From Flavobacteriales bacterium (GTDB taxonomy: Bacteria > Bacteroidota > Bacteroidia > Flavobacteriales > BACL11), in NCBI GenBank assembly GCA_002730985.1, contig PCBP01000003.1, positions 6,310 to 20,402 on the forward strand: a DNA stretch of 14,093 nt, written 5' to 3'. The position numbers and the translations under genes are program-made. Below the pieces are notes generated by a model, which saw only the letters and a list, made by a program, of their open reading frames with translations, did not search any database and was not told where the DNA came from. Numbering within the stretch: position 1 is the stretch's first letter; each line of letters starts with the position of its first letter. Shown in pieces: positions 1 to 8,157 of this stretch.

Positions 1-350
1 GATGATAAAACTGTTTTCTCAAATGGATAAAGGTCAACAATTACTAAATCAAATTCTGGGATATTGTATTGCTTCAATTGTTCTTTGTCAGACACTAGAT
101 CTCTTCTTGATAGGATCCCGCCAAAAACTTTTGGATGTAAAGTTTTTACACGCCCTCCTAGTATAGAAGGATACGTAGTAAGGTCTTCAATACGATTTGC
201 AACTATTCCCTGCTCTTCAATAAAAATCTGTGTGCCACCTGTAGAGTAGATGTTTACATCTAGGGCATCCAATTTTTTTATAATTGGCATTAATCCATCT
301 TTGTTGAAAACAGAAATTAAAGCATTTCTAATTACTCTCTCTTGGGACAT
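1..350 (-). CDS. purH: Bifunctional AICAR transformylase / IMP cyclohydrolase, N-terminal part (PurH)
   Basis: Partial gene: the ATG is at 348-350 and the reading frame runs off the window edge after 116 codons, so only the MGS-like IMP cyclohydrolase domain is visible. PurH performs the last two steps of de novo purine synthesis in the cytoplasm, formylating AICAR and closing the ring to IMP. The family match is direct: ALISVFNKDGL (residues 10-20), the phosphate-binding STGGT (36-40), GRVKTLHPKVFGGIL (66-80) with the characteristic K-T-L-H-P, and DLYPF (106-110). The full protein is normally just over 500 residues; the formyltransferase half lies outside. No Shine-Dalgarno sequence is seen, only an A-rich stretch before the ATG, as usual in Bacteroidota. 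It lies 94 bp downstream of mfd on the same strand and may be read from the same transcript; I see no convincing promoter in the gap. Confidence 0.95.
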   Translation of the reverse strand, partial: MSQERVIRNALISVFNKDGLMPIIKKLDALDVNIYSTGGTQIFIEEQGIVANRIEDLTTYPSILGGRVKTLHPKVFGGILSRRDLVSDKEQLKQYNIPEFDLVIVDLYPFEKTVLS

Positions 351-444
351 TTTTATTTCTTAATACTTTATGCAATTTTAATTAAATCTTAAGGTATTAT
401 GAAGTGAAATTCTAGTAAAAGAAAAGATTGTTGATAAGTTGTTT

Positions 445-3400
445 TTATTGTTGATTAAGAGGCTTTGTAGTAATCTCCTTACAGATTCTCAGAGCATCTT
501 CAATTGAATAAATATTTTCTACTTTCATGGATAGCTGTCCTTTATTTTCTGTTATTTGACAGTGACCAGAATTGGATTTTAAAAACTCTAATACAATTTT
601 GAAGGAATTAGAGTTGTAATAATTTGAATCTACTTGTGAAGGAAAATAGGAACGCATGCTATTATTTTTAAGAATAATGCGCTCAAAGCCAATTTTCTTT
701 GCTATCCATCTTAATCTAACTGCGTTGCAGACATGTAGAATTGCTGCTGGGATATTACCAAATCTGTCATTTAGTCTAATAATGAAAGTATTGATTTCTT
801 CTTCTTTAGTAAAATTATTAAGTTCTTTATATAGATTTAGTCTTTCGCTAATACTACTAACATAGGTGTCTGGTATTAGTATTTCTAAGTCAGTATCTAG
901 TTGACAATCTTTTACATAGAACAGTTCTTTTTCATTTTCAAATAGATCTTGGAACTTTTCTCTTTTTAATTCTTCAATCGACTCATTCAATATCTTTTGA
1001 TAAGTTTCAAAGCCAATATCATTAATAAAACCTGATTGATCTGCTCCTAATAAATCACCAGCACCTCTAATGTCTAAATCACGCATAGCAATTTTAAAAC
1101 CACTTCCAAGTGTAGAGAATTGTTCCAACGCAATTAATCTTTTTCGACTTTCTTCAGACAACTGATGTAGGGGAGCGCTAATTAAATAGCAGAATGCTTT
1201 TTTATTACTTCTACCAACTCTTCCTCTCATCTGGTGTAAATCACTCAGTCCAAAATTTTGAGCATTATTTATTATTATAGTATTGGCATTTTGTATATCA
1301 ACTCCATTTTCAATAATTGTAGTGGAAACTAGCACATCAAAATCTCCCTCCATAAAATCTATCATTAGTTCCTCCAACTTTCTGCCATCCATTTGTCCAT
1401 GTCCTACTTTTATCTTGGCATCAGGACATAGCCTTTGTAATAAACCTGCTACTTCTTTAATATTTTCGATTCGGTTATGAATAAAATATATTTGTCCATT
1501 ACGAGACATCTCATAGCTTATGGCGTCTCTTATTGTTTCTTGATTCATGCCAATAATAGTAGTTTCTATCGACTGCCTATTTGGTGGCGGTGTATTTATT
1601 ACAGATAAATCTCTCGCTCCTAAAAGTGAAAATTGCAATGTTCTGGGGATTGGTGTAGCACTTAAAGTAAGAGTGTCAATATTTTCTTTAAAGAGTTTGA
1701 GTTTGTCTTTTATATTTACCCCAAATTTTTGTTCTTCATCAATTATCATTAGTCCTAAATCTAGAAATTTTACGTCTTTTCCAACAATTCTGTGTGTCCC
1801 GATAAGAATATCAATCTCACCTCTTGCAATTTTTTTAACCGTTTCTTTTTGTTCTTTTTGAGATTTAAATCTGTTTATATAATCCACTTTACATGGCAAA
1901 TGTTTAAATCTTTTTTTAAAAGTTTTATAATGTTGTAATGCTAAAATGGTAGTTGGAACTAAAACTGCCACTTGCTTACTATCAGCCACTGCTTTAAATG
2001 CTGCGCGTATTGCTACTTCTGTCTTTCCAAAACCTACATCTCCACAAATTAATCTGTCCATTGGCATTTCATTTTCCATGTCTGCTTTTATGCTAGCTGT
2101 TGCTTTGCTTTGATCAGGAGTGTCTTCATACATAAATGAGGCTTCTAATTCGTGCTGCAAATAGGTGTCAGGGCTATATGAAAAACCTTTCTTAAGTTTT
2201 CTTTTTGCATAAAGTTTTATAAGGTTGAATGCAATTTTTTTAACTTTTGTTTTAGTTTTTTCTTTAGTTCTTTTCCATGCTGGAGAGCCTAATTGATTTA
2301 TTTTTGGTTCTATTCCTTCTTTGCCAGAAAATTTAGCAATCTTGTGTAATGAGTGTATGCTAATATATAGGATGTCACCTTCTTTGTAAGTAAGTTTTAT
2401 TACTTCTTGATTCTTTTCTTGATTTTCAATTTTGTGGAGCCCCTCAAATCTGCCGATACCATGATCTATATGAGTAACGAAATCACCAATCTCTAATGAT
2501 GTTAATTGTTTTATAGTTATAGCCTGTTTATCAGTAAATTTTGTTTTTGCTTTAAACCTATGATGCCTGTCAAAGATTTCATGATCAGTATAGATTGCTT
2601 GATTATTTGTGTAGTCAATAAAACCCGCATGCAATGAGAACAGGATGCATTTGTATTCAAATTCTTCTTCAGATGTTTCGAATATAGCATTAAATCTTTC
2701 TTCTTGTTCTTCTGATGAGCATAGGATTATGTTTTGAAGGCCTTCTTTTTCATTCTTTTTAAGATCTTCTTTTAATAAATTAAATTGTTTGTTTATTTTA
2801 GTGAGCGAGGTTGTATTTACTTCAATTTTTTCAGTTTCTTTAAAAAAGTTTTGCTGGTTATTCTCAATAATTGAGAAATGTTCCAGTTCACTGATGAACT
2901 CATTTGAGTTTGTAAATAAGTATTCAGGACTTAAATACTGTATTGTACTTTCTTCGGTTTTTTTGTACTCTAATTTTGCTTTTTTAAAATAATCATCAAG
3001 CACCCCTTTCGTATATATGATATCTTTTGTCCATATAATTGAGTTTTTAGGAAGGTATTCTAGTAAGCTAACTTGATAGCCTAAGTTTTTTTTTGCTTCA
3101 GTATTAGGTATTATGGTAATCTTATTTTCTGTCTTTCTTGAAAGCTGAGTATTAATATCGAAGGCCCTAATACTTTCAATTATAGTATCAAAGAACTCTA
3201 ATCTGAATGGATATTCATCTGCAAAGGAATAGACATCTAATATTCCTCCTCTAATAGAATATTGTCCAGCTTTAATTACAAAATCTACTTCTTCAAAATT
3301 CAGTTCTAATAGCATCCCTTCTAATTTATCAATCTCAATTTCATCATTGGTTTTTAATGTAATGGTATTTTTTTTCAATTCCTTTCTGCTCACAACTTTT

Positions 3401-3786
3401 TCTGATAATGCTTCAGAATAGGTAACAATAATTGGGCTCCTTTTGTGATTGAGTTTATTTAAAACTTCTATTCTTAAAAGAATATTGGCATTATCAGTTT
3501 CCTCGATTTGATATGCTCTTCTGTATGATGCTGGAAAAAAGAATACTTCATTTTTAAGTAGATTCTCAATATCATTTATAAAGTATGAAGCCTCTTCTTT
3601 GTCTCTAAAAATAAAAAGATGTGGCTTGCTGCTTTCTCTTACAACTGCACTTGCTGTAAGCGAAAATGAAGAGCCAATTAGTCCAGTAAGATGTATTCTA
3701 GAGCACTCTTTTTCTAATGCGCTTTTAATTACATTAGTTTGTTTTGGCTCCCCAAAATGATTTAATAATGGAGCTTGTATTCCCAA
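445..3786 (-). CDS. mfd: Transcription-repair coupling factor Mfd
   Basis: Mfd is a cytoplasmic DNA translocase that removes RNA polymerase stalled at DNA lesions and recruits UvrA for nucleotide excision repair. The 1113-residue length fits the family (E. coli 1148). Visible in order: the UvrB-like N-terminal module (about 1-220, including YSIRGGILDVY near 176-186), the CarD-like RNA-polymerase-interacting domain (about 428-490, EIGDFVTHIDHGIGRFEGL), the helicase core with Walker A GDVGFGKT (582-589), DEEQ box (683-686), SATPIPR (709-715) and motif VI QMRGRVGR (852-859), the translocation (TRG) motif near 892-914, and the C-terminal regulatory domain. The start is TTG at 3784-3786. A stop codon lies immediately upstream in frame, and the first in-frame ATG would be residue 158, inside the N-terminal domain, so a non-ATG start is forced. 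The pfp stop codon directly abuts it, which suggests coupled re-initiation. No Shine-Dalgarno sequence is visible. Confidence 0.96.
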   Translation of the reverse strand: MGIQAPLLNHFGEPKQTNVIKSALEKECSRIHLTGLIGSSFSLTASAVVRESSKPHLFIFRDKEEASYFINDIENLLKNEVFFFPASYRRAYQIEETDNANILLRIEVLNKLNHKRSPIIVTYSEALSEKVVSRKELKKNTITLKTNDEIEIDKLEGMLLELNFEEVDFVIKAGQYSIRGGILDVYSFADEYPFRLEFFDTIIESIRAFDINTQLSRKTENKITIIPNTEAKKNLGYQVSLLEYLPKNSIIWTKDIIYTKGVLDDYFKKAKLEYKKTEESTIQYLSPEYLFTNSNEFISELEHFSIIENNQQNFFKETEKIEVNTTSLTKINKQFNLLKEDLKKNEKEGLQNIILCSSEEQEERFNAIFETSEEEFEYKCILFSLHAGFIDYTNNQAIYTDHEIFDRHHRFKAKTKFTDKQAITIKQLTSLEIGDFVTHIDHGIGRFEGLHKIENQEKNQEVIKLTYKEGDILYISIHSLHKIAKFSGKEGIEPKINQLGSPAWKRTKEKTKTKVKKIAFNLIKLYAKRKLKKGFSYSPDTYLQHELEASFMYEDTPDQSKATASIKADMENEMPMDRLICGDVGFGKTEVAIRAAFKAVADSKQVAVLVPTTILALQHYKTFKKRFKHLPCKVDYINRFKSQKEQKETVKKIARGEIDILIGTHRIVGKDVKFLDLGLMIIDEEQKFGVNIKDKLKLFKENIDTLTLSATPIPRTLQFSLLGARDLSVINTPPPNRQSIETTIIGMNQETIRDAISYEMSRNGQIYFIHNRIENIKEVAGLLQRLCPDAKIKVGHGQMDGRKLEELMIDFMEGDFDVLVSTTIIENGVDIQNANTIIINNAQNFGLSDLHQMRGRVGRSNKKAFCYLISAPLHQLSEESRKRLIALEQFSTLGSGFKIAMRDLDIRGAGDLLGADQSGFINDIGFETYQKILNESIEELKREKFQDLFENEKELFYVKDCQLDTDLEILIPDTYVSSISERLNLYKELNNFTKEEEINTFIIRLNDRFGNIPAAILHVCNAVRLRWIAKKIGFERIILKNNSMRSYFPSQVDSNYYNSNSFKIVLEFLKSNSGHCQITENKGQLSMKVENIYSIEDALRICKEITTKPLNQQ

Positions 3787-4977
3787 TTAGATAGCTTGGA
3801 TTTCGTTTATCATCTTCCTATACCAGTCTAATGATGTATTGAAAAGCTTACCTCCTTTTATTCTATTAAAGTCAATGCAAGATAATTTATTGTTATCTTC
3901 TTCATCCCATCCAATTACGCCATTTCTCCCTTCTATTCCAATTTTTACTGCATAGTCTGCTATCTCAAATATCAGTCTTAGATCTGCTTCATTTGCTTTT
4001 GCTGACCTCCCAAAGTAGCCGCTTTTTTGCACTAGTATTTTATTGGCATTGAGTCGTTTACCAAATTGTTTGGCAAACCATTCTCCAGGATTTAGTTCAT
4101 CTAATCGTACATGCCCAAATGCATCACGTAATATAGATTCTCCTAGTTTTTCGGTTTCTTGGATAATTAGATTCATGCCGGCTCCTTCACTTAAGAATAT
4201 ATTTACACAATCATATTTATCCATTACTTTATTAAGTCTCTCACATTCTTTGTCAAAAGAAATTTCTTCTTCAGGTAATAGTATGGCATGTATATCCCAT
4301 TTTTCTTTTACTAAATCAATCTCAGGTATAAAATTGATATTGTTTAACCTTTTGCGATATTCGAATGCAGTGGCAGCGGTAAGCCACCCGCAATTTCTTC
4401 CCATAACTTCATGAATTATTAATTGTCTATCAGATGTAGTGTTTTCATTTACTATATTCTCAAAGAATATTGCACCTTGTTCGGCAGCTGTTAAAGCGCC
4501 AAGAGTTTGTGCAATAGGGTAAACATCATTGTCAACGGTTTTTGGCAAGCCAACAACTGTTAGTTTGTAACTATTTTCTTTTAGATAATAGGATAAATCT
4601 GCTGCTGTTGTATTTGTGTCATCCCCACCAATTGTATGTAAAATTCTGATACCATCTTTTACTAATTGTTTGGCTGCGATTTCAAGAGGAATTTCACCTT
4701 TCTTAATGTATCCCTTCTTAATACAGTCTTCAATGTTAGTTAGTTTTACCCTACTATTTCCAAGGGGAGAGCCACCAAATTGATAAAATTTTTCAATGTT
4801 CTCTGAGAGTGATTTTGGAAATGAAATTGAGTTCCCTAATAGTAATCCTTTGTAGCCATTTAAGTAGCCAATAATTTCTATATTTTGGTCATATTTTAGG
4901 TAGTTTTCTGTCAATCTCCCTATTGAAGCTGACAAACAAGGAGCCACCCCTCCAGAAGTTAAAAAGGCAATTTTCAT
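3787..4977 (-). CDS. pfp: Pyrophosphate-dependent 6-phosphofructokinase
   Basis: A 396-residue member of the phosphofructokinase superfamily that interconverts fructose 6-phosphate and fructose 1,6-bisphosphate in the cytoplasm. Donor preference can be read from two sites. The GGDD motif (117-120) carries Asp where ATP-dependent enzymes have Gly (GGDGS). PKTVDND (145-151) carries Lys where ATP enzymes have Gly (PGTIDND). Both are established hallmarks of PPi use, which makes the step reversible. Other family motifs are FLTSGGVAPCLSASIG at the N-terminus, MGRNCGWLT (192-200), SEGAG (263-267) and GYFGRSA (320-326). The overall style matches the roughly 400-residue PPi-PFK class known from proteobacteria and Bacteroidota. 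It is the first gene of the minus-strand group pfp-mfd-purH, divergent from lysC. Its TAA stop is followed without a gap by the TTG start of mfd. An ATP-dependent role is unlikely given the two donor-site residues. Confidence 0.93.
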   Translation of the reverse strand: MKIAFLTSGGVAPCLSASIGRLTENYLKYDQNIEIIGYLNGYKGLLLGNSISFPKSLSENIEKFYQFGGSPLGNSRVKLTNIEDCIKKGYIKKGEIPLEIAAKQLVKDGIRILHTIGGDDTNTTAADLSYYLKENSYKLTVVGLPKTVDNDVYPIAQTLGALTAAEQGAIFFENIVNENTTSDRQLIIHEVMGRNCGWLTAATAFEYRKRLNNINFIPEIDLVKEKWDIHAILLPEEEISFDKECERLNKVMDKYDCVNIFLSEGAGMNLIIQETEKLGESILRDAFGHVRLDELNPGEWFAKQFGKRLNANKILVQKSGYFGRSAKANEADLRLIFEIADYAVKIGIEGRNGVIGWDEEDNNKLSCIDFNRIKGGKLFNTSLDWYRKMINEIQAI

Positions 4978-5066
4978 TTGGTTAGTTTAGTATTGCAAAT
5001 ATCTAAAAATTTAGAGTATTCGGTGAAAAAATAATCTTTACTTTGTGGCTAATCTTTAAGAAATAG
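4978..5066. promoter_or_regulatory. Divergent promoter region between pfp and lysC
   Basis: This 89-bp gap separates two divergent start codons and should hold both promoters. For pfp, the minus strand carries GATATTTG (4996-5003), a 7/8 match to the Bacteroidota -7 box TAnnTTTG. For lysC, the plus strand carries TTACTTTG (5038-5045), also one mismatch away. No clear -33 TTG partner is seen for either, so the exact boxes are tentative. That promoters lie here follows from gene orientation; which boxes are used is inference. Confidence 0.4.
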
Positions 5067-6341
5067 ATGTATACAGTTTTTAAATTTGGAGGAGCATCAA
5101 TCAGAGATGTAGAAAACATTATTAATGTTGGAGATATTTTAAGTTCCTATGATAGTGATAAGTTAGTAATTGTTTTTTCAGCTATGGGCAAAGTTACTAA
5201 TATGCTTGAGGGTGTACTGGAAGCTTATGTTCAAAGAAATGCTGATCCTTTTATTGTTTTGAAGGAGGTAAAAGATTTTCATGAAAATATTTTGAATGAT
5301 TTATTTGATGAGAAACACGTTATTTTTGATGAGATTAATAATTTATTTGTTGAGATTGAATGGGTTCTAGAAGAAGAACCAAATCAAAATTATGCTTATG
5401 ATTATGATCAAATTGTTTCGATAGGTGAATTCTTGTCTACTAAGATTATGGGCGCTTATTTACAGCAAATAGGTTTTGATAACTCGATACTGGATGCTCG
5501 TGATTTAATTAAAACTGATAATTCGTATAGAAATGCAAAAGTAGATTGGAAGCAAACTACCAGTTACATAAAGAATCATGTAAAAGAAATGCACTGTATT
5601 ACTCAGGGATTTATAGGTTGTACATCAGAGAATTTTACCACTACATTGGGACGAGAAGGAAGTGATTTCTCTGCGGCAATTTTGGCATTTTCTCTTCAAG
5701 CCAAAGAGGTTGTAATTTGGAAAGATGTTCCTGGGATGATGAGTTCAGACCCAAACCATTTTGAAAATGCTCAATTATTGCAAAGGATTCCTTTTGATGA
5801 AGCTATTGAGTTAGCTTATTTTGGAGCAAAAGTAATACATCCTAAAACAATACAGCCACTTAAGAAGAAACAAATTCCTTTGTTTATCAAGTCATTTTTA
5901 GACCCTACAAGCAAAGGATCTGAAATTACAGAAGTAGTTACAACTTATCCCAACATTCCTTCTATTATTATAAAAAAGAATCAGATTCTTATTTCTATTT
6001 CTGATACTTCGTTGTCTTTTATTATCGAGACTCATATAAGTCAAATTTTTTCTTTGTTAGCAAAACATGATGTTAGTGTAAATATGATGCAAAATTCTGC
6101 TGTATCTTTTTCTATTTGTGTTGATGATGATAAGTATAAAATCCCTGCATTAATTGTTGATTTACAGTATGACTTTCAGGTATATTATAATAAGAATTTA
6201 AGTCTTTGTACAATAAGGCATTATGTTGAAGGTTCAGTTAATAAATTTCTAAAAGAAAAGGAAGTATTACTAGAACAAAAATCTAGAAACACACTTCAGT
6301 TAGTTGTAATAGATAAGGATATTTGCTCTATTACTTATTAA
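5067..6341 (+). CDS. lysC: Aspartate kinase (monofunctional)
   Basis: Aspartokinase phosphorylates L-aspartate, the first step towards lysine, diaminopimelate, threonine and methionine. The 424-residue protein has the amino-acid kinase fold: KFGGAS nucleotide/substrate motif at residues 6-11, TTLGREGSDFSA (192-203) and WKDVPGMMSSDP (218-229). A C-terminal regulatory region (from about 300) shows ACT-like patterns: SQIFSLLAKHDVSVNMMQ (325-342) followed by a second half ending in the Bacteroidota-style LLEQKSRNTLQLVV (401-414). No homoserine dehydrogenase domain follows, so it is the single-function form; the regulatory region implies feedback control by an end product, which cannot be named from sequence. 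The ATG at 5067 places KFGGAS at the expected distance. It is divergent from pfp and sits 37 bp upstream of the 592-residue gene, whose -7-like box suggests separate transcription. Confidence 0.95.
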   Translation: MYTVFKFGGASIRDVENIINVGDILSSYDSDKLVIVFSAMGKVTNMLEGVLEAYVQRNADPFIVLKEVKDFHENILNDLFDEKHVIFDEINNLFVEIEWVLEEEPNQNYAYDYDQIVSIGEFLSTKIMGAYLQQIGFDNSILDARDLIKTDNSYRNAKVDWKQTTSYIKNHVKEMHCITQGFIGCTSENFTTTLGREGSDFSAAILAFSLQAKEVVIWKDVPGMMSSDPNHFENAQLLQRIPFDEAIELAYFGAKVIHPKTIQPLKKKQIPLFIKSFLDPTSKGSEITEVVTTYPNIPSIIIKKNQILISISDTSLSFIIETHISQIFSLLAKHDVSVNMMQNSAVSFSICVDDDKYKIPALIVDLQYDFQVYYNKNLSLCTIRHYVEGSVNKFLKEKEVLLEQKSRNTLQLVVIDKDICSITY

Positions 6342-6353
6342 TGGATATTTAGG

Positions 6354-6361
6354 TATATTTG
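6354..6361 (+). promoter_or_regulatory. Bacteroidota -7 promoter box for the 592-residue protein gene
   Basis: TATATTTG matches the Bacteroidota -7 consensus TAnnTTTG at all fixed positions and lies in the 37-bp gap after lysC, 17 nt before the ATG at 6379. That would give a very short leader of about 10 nt. There is no well-placed TTG at -33: TTTG at 6322-6325 is too far upstream, and TTA at 6331-6333 is the nearest approximation. AT-rich DNA produces this octamer by chance fairly often, so this is suggestive only. Confidence 0.4.
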
Positions 6362-6378
6362 CCGGATTATTTTAATAT

Positions 6379-8157
6379 ATGACATCACCACACACTTTTC
6401 ATATCCCTGTGATGGGGACAGCTTTTACAGCTGATTCTCCTTTGAAGGTTGCACATTATGGGATAAATACTGTCATTGCGTTGGCTGATGATGTTTTATT
6501 AGAGCGGTTAAGAAAATATTATAGTGTAGTATATAATCTGTCTTATCAGGAGATAAAGAATGATTCAAAAGATTACCGTGCAGATAGAATTACTTCTTAC
6601 CTTAATATGGTAAATAAGATTGCTGCAGCGAAATTTGATGAATTTACTTCAGCAACTAAAGAAAAATTTCAAGAGGTAAAGAAATATTTTATGATGCTGC
6701 CTGATAGTAGTGATATAAAGCAAGAGTTTAATGCATTCATTGCAAATTCATTTAGTTTTGAAGATTTATCTATTTGGTTAAAGGATAATTTATCTCAAGG
6801 TAGTATTGATGTAAATATTATGACAAAAGTTGATAAAAAAAATTACTTTAAAAAAGAAGAGTTGCCTTCAGAATATAATGATGCCCATGCGGGGTTAAGA
6901 GGTTATGCTAAATCTGATTTGTCATCATCAGTTATTTTTTCAGCTGGGATGAATCCAAAACTGTATGGTTACATTGCTCAGTTTGATGATTTCTTTCCAG
7001 ATGAGAATGGTTATATTAGAAAGAAAATAATACTTAAGGTGTCTGATTATAGATCAGCAGTTATTCAGAGTAGATTTTTAGCTAAGAAAGGACTTTGGAT
7101 CTCTGAATATCGTATTGAATCAGGTTTAAATTGTGGAGGTCATGCTTTCGCTACTAATGGTTATTTGATTGGGCCAATTTTAGCGGAATTTAGAGACAGA
7201 AGACAAGAGTTAGTTGATAGTACATTTGCAGTCTGTAAATTAGCGTTAGAGATGAATGGTAGAATAATACCTAATGAGAAATTATCGGTAAAAATCACAG
7301 CTCAAGGAGGTGTAGCTACTGCTGAGGAACATAGTTTCTTAATAGATCACTATAATTTAGATACTGTTGGTTGGGGAACACCTTTTTTGTTAGTGCCTGA
7401 AGCAACAACGGTAGATAAGGCTACAAGAGAACAGCTACAAGAAGCCAAAGAAAAGGATCTTTATTTAAGCAATATATCACCTTTAGGGGTTCCGTTTAAT
7501 ACTTTAAAGAATTCATCTAAAGATATTGAAAAGTTTCAGAAGATTGCGGAAGGAAAGCCAGGAAGTCCATGCCCTAGAAAGTTTTTAGCTTTAAATAATG
7601 AATATGGAACCGAGGGAGTATGTACAGCATCTCGACTTTTTCAGAAAAACAAAATCCAGGAACAAGGTATTTCTGAGCAGATCATTGAAAAAACTTGTCT
7701 GTGTATGGGTTTGGCTGCAACTGCAGTTATCAACTACGGAGTTGATACTAGAGAAAGCAAAGGAGTCTCTATTTGTCCGGGCCCTAACATGGCTTATTTT
7801 TCCAAAGAACTTTCTTTATCTGAGATGGCAGATCATATTTATAATGATGTAAAGGAAGTAGTTCGTAGCGATAGGCCTAATATGTTTGTAAATGAATTAG
7901 GGATGTATCTAAAGTATCTTTCAGAGAAGATAGAGGAGCATAAAGATCATTGGGATAGAGCATCTGAGAAGAAGTTAAATGCTTTTGCTGACAATATGAA
8001 TGAAGGAATTAACTACTATAAAGCAATGTTTAATTCTATCGGAGATACTTTTATTGACGCAAAAGAATCAGTAACAGATTCCTTAAATGATGCTGTGGAA
8101 CGCATGCAAGAAATGGGAGAGGAGATTTCAATTCTTATTGCGCAAAATAAGAAGTAA
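6379..8157 (+). CDS. Conserved cysteine-rich protein of unknown function (592 aa), possible flavin/TIM-barrel-like enzyme
   Basis: I recognise the sequence style as a conserved uncharacterised Bacteroidota protein, opening with HIPVMGTAFTADSP (8-21), but know of no assigned function. No signal peptide or membrane segment is visible, so it should be cytoplasmic. Striking elements are SIDVNIMTKVDK (142-153), SSVIFSAGMNP (183-193), RIESGLNCGGHAFATNGYL (245-263), ITAQGGVATAEEHSF (306-320), GWGTPFLLVPEATTVD (331-346) and SICPGPNMAYF (464-474). Seven cysteines are present: 252, 286, 398, 415, 440, 442 and 466. Five of them fall in a 70-residue stretch, including CLC at 440-442. The GGVAT and GWGTPFLLVPEA stretches loosely resemble phosphate-binding and active-site strands of FMN-dependent TIM barrels such as nitronate monooxygenase, and clustered cysteines could hold an Fe-S cluster; both ideas are inference. 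The last 80 residues are charged and helical in character. The 3' end overlaps the convergent dehydrogenase gene by 23 bp. Confidence 0.85.
   Translation: MTSPHTFHIPVMGTAFTADSPLKVAHYGINTVIALADDVLLERLRKYYSVVYNLSYQEIKNDSKDYRADRITSYLNMVNKIAAAKFDEFTSATKEKFQEVKKYFMMLPDSSDIKQEFNAFIANSFSFEDLSIWLKDNLSQGSIDVNIMTKVDKKNYFKKEELPSEYNDAHAGLRGYAKSDLSSSVIFSAGMNPKLYGYIAQFDDFFPDENGYIRKKIILKVSDYRSAVIQSRFLAKKGLWISEYRIESGLNCGGHAFATNGYLIGPILAEFRDRRQELVDSTFAVCKLALEMNGRIIPNEKLSVKITAQGGVATAEEHSFLIDHYNLDTVGWGTPFLLVPEATTVDKATREQLQEAKEKDLYLSNISPLGVPFNTLKNSSKDIEKFQKIAEGKPGSPCPRKFLALNNEYGTEGVCTASRLFQKNKIQEQGISEQIIEKTCLCMGLAATAVINYGVDTRESKGVSICPGPNMAYFSKELSLSEMADHIYNDVKEVVRSDRPNMFVNELGMYLKYLSEKIEEHKDHWDRASEKKLNAFADNMNEGINYYKAMFNSIGDTFIDAKESVTDSLNDAVERMQEMGEEISILIAQNKK

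Noticed and set aside
64..249. Plus-strand 61-codon reading frame near the left edge
   Set aside because: It lies antisense to purH, whose translation matches the family throughout; the plus-strand product has no recognisable character.
361..399. Weak AT hairpin between mfd and purH (TAATAC ... GTATTA)
   Set aside because: Only about 6 A/T-dominated pairs with a long loop, and a C-A mismatch on the transcribed minus strand; no U-tract. Not a credible terminator.
4043..4414. Plus-strand 123-codon frame opposite pfp
   Set aside because: Shadow of the pfp coding sequence; the sense frame has all PFK motifs.
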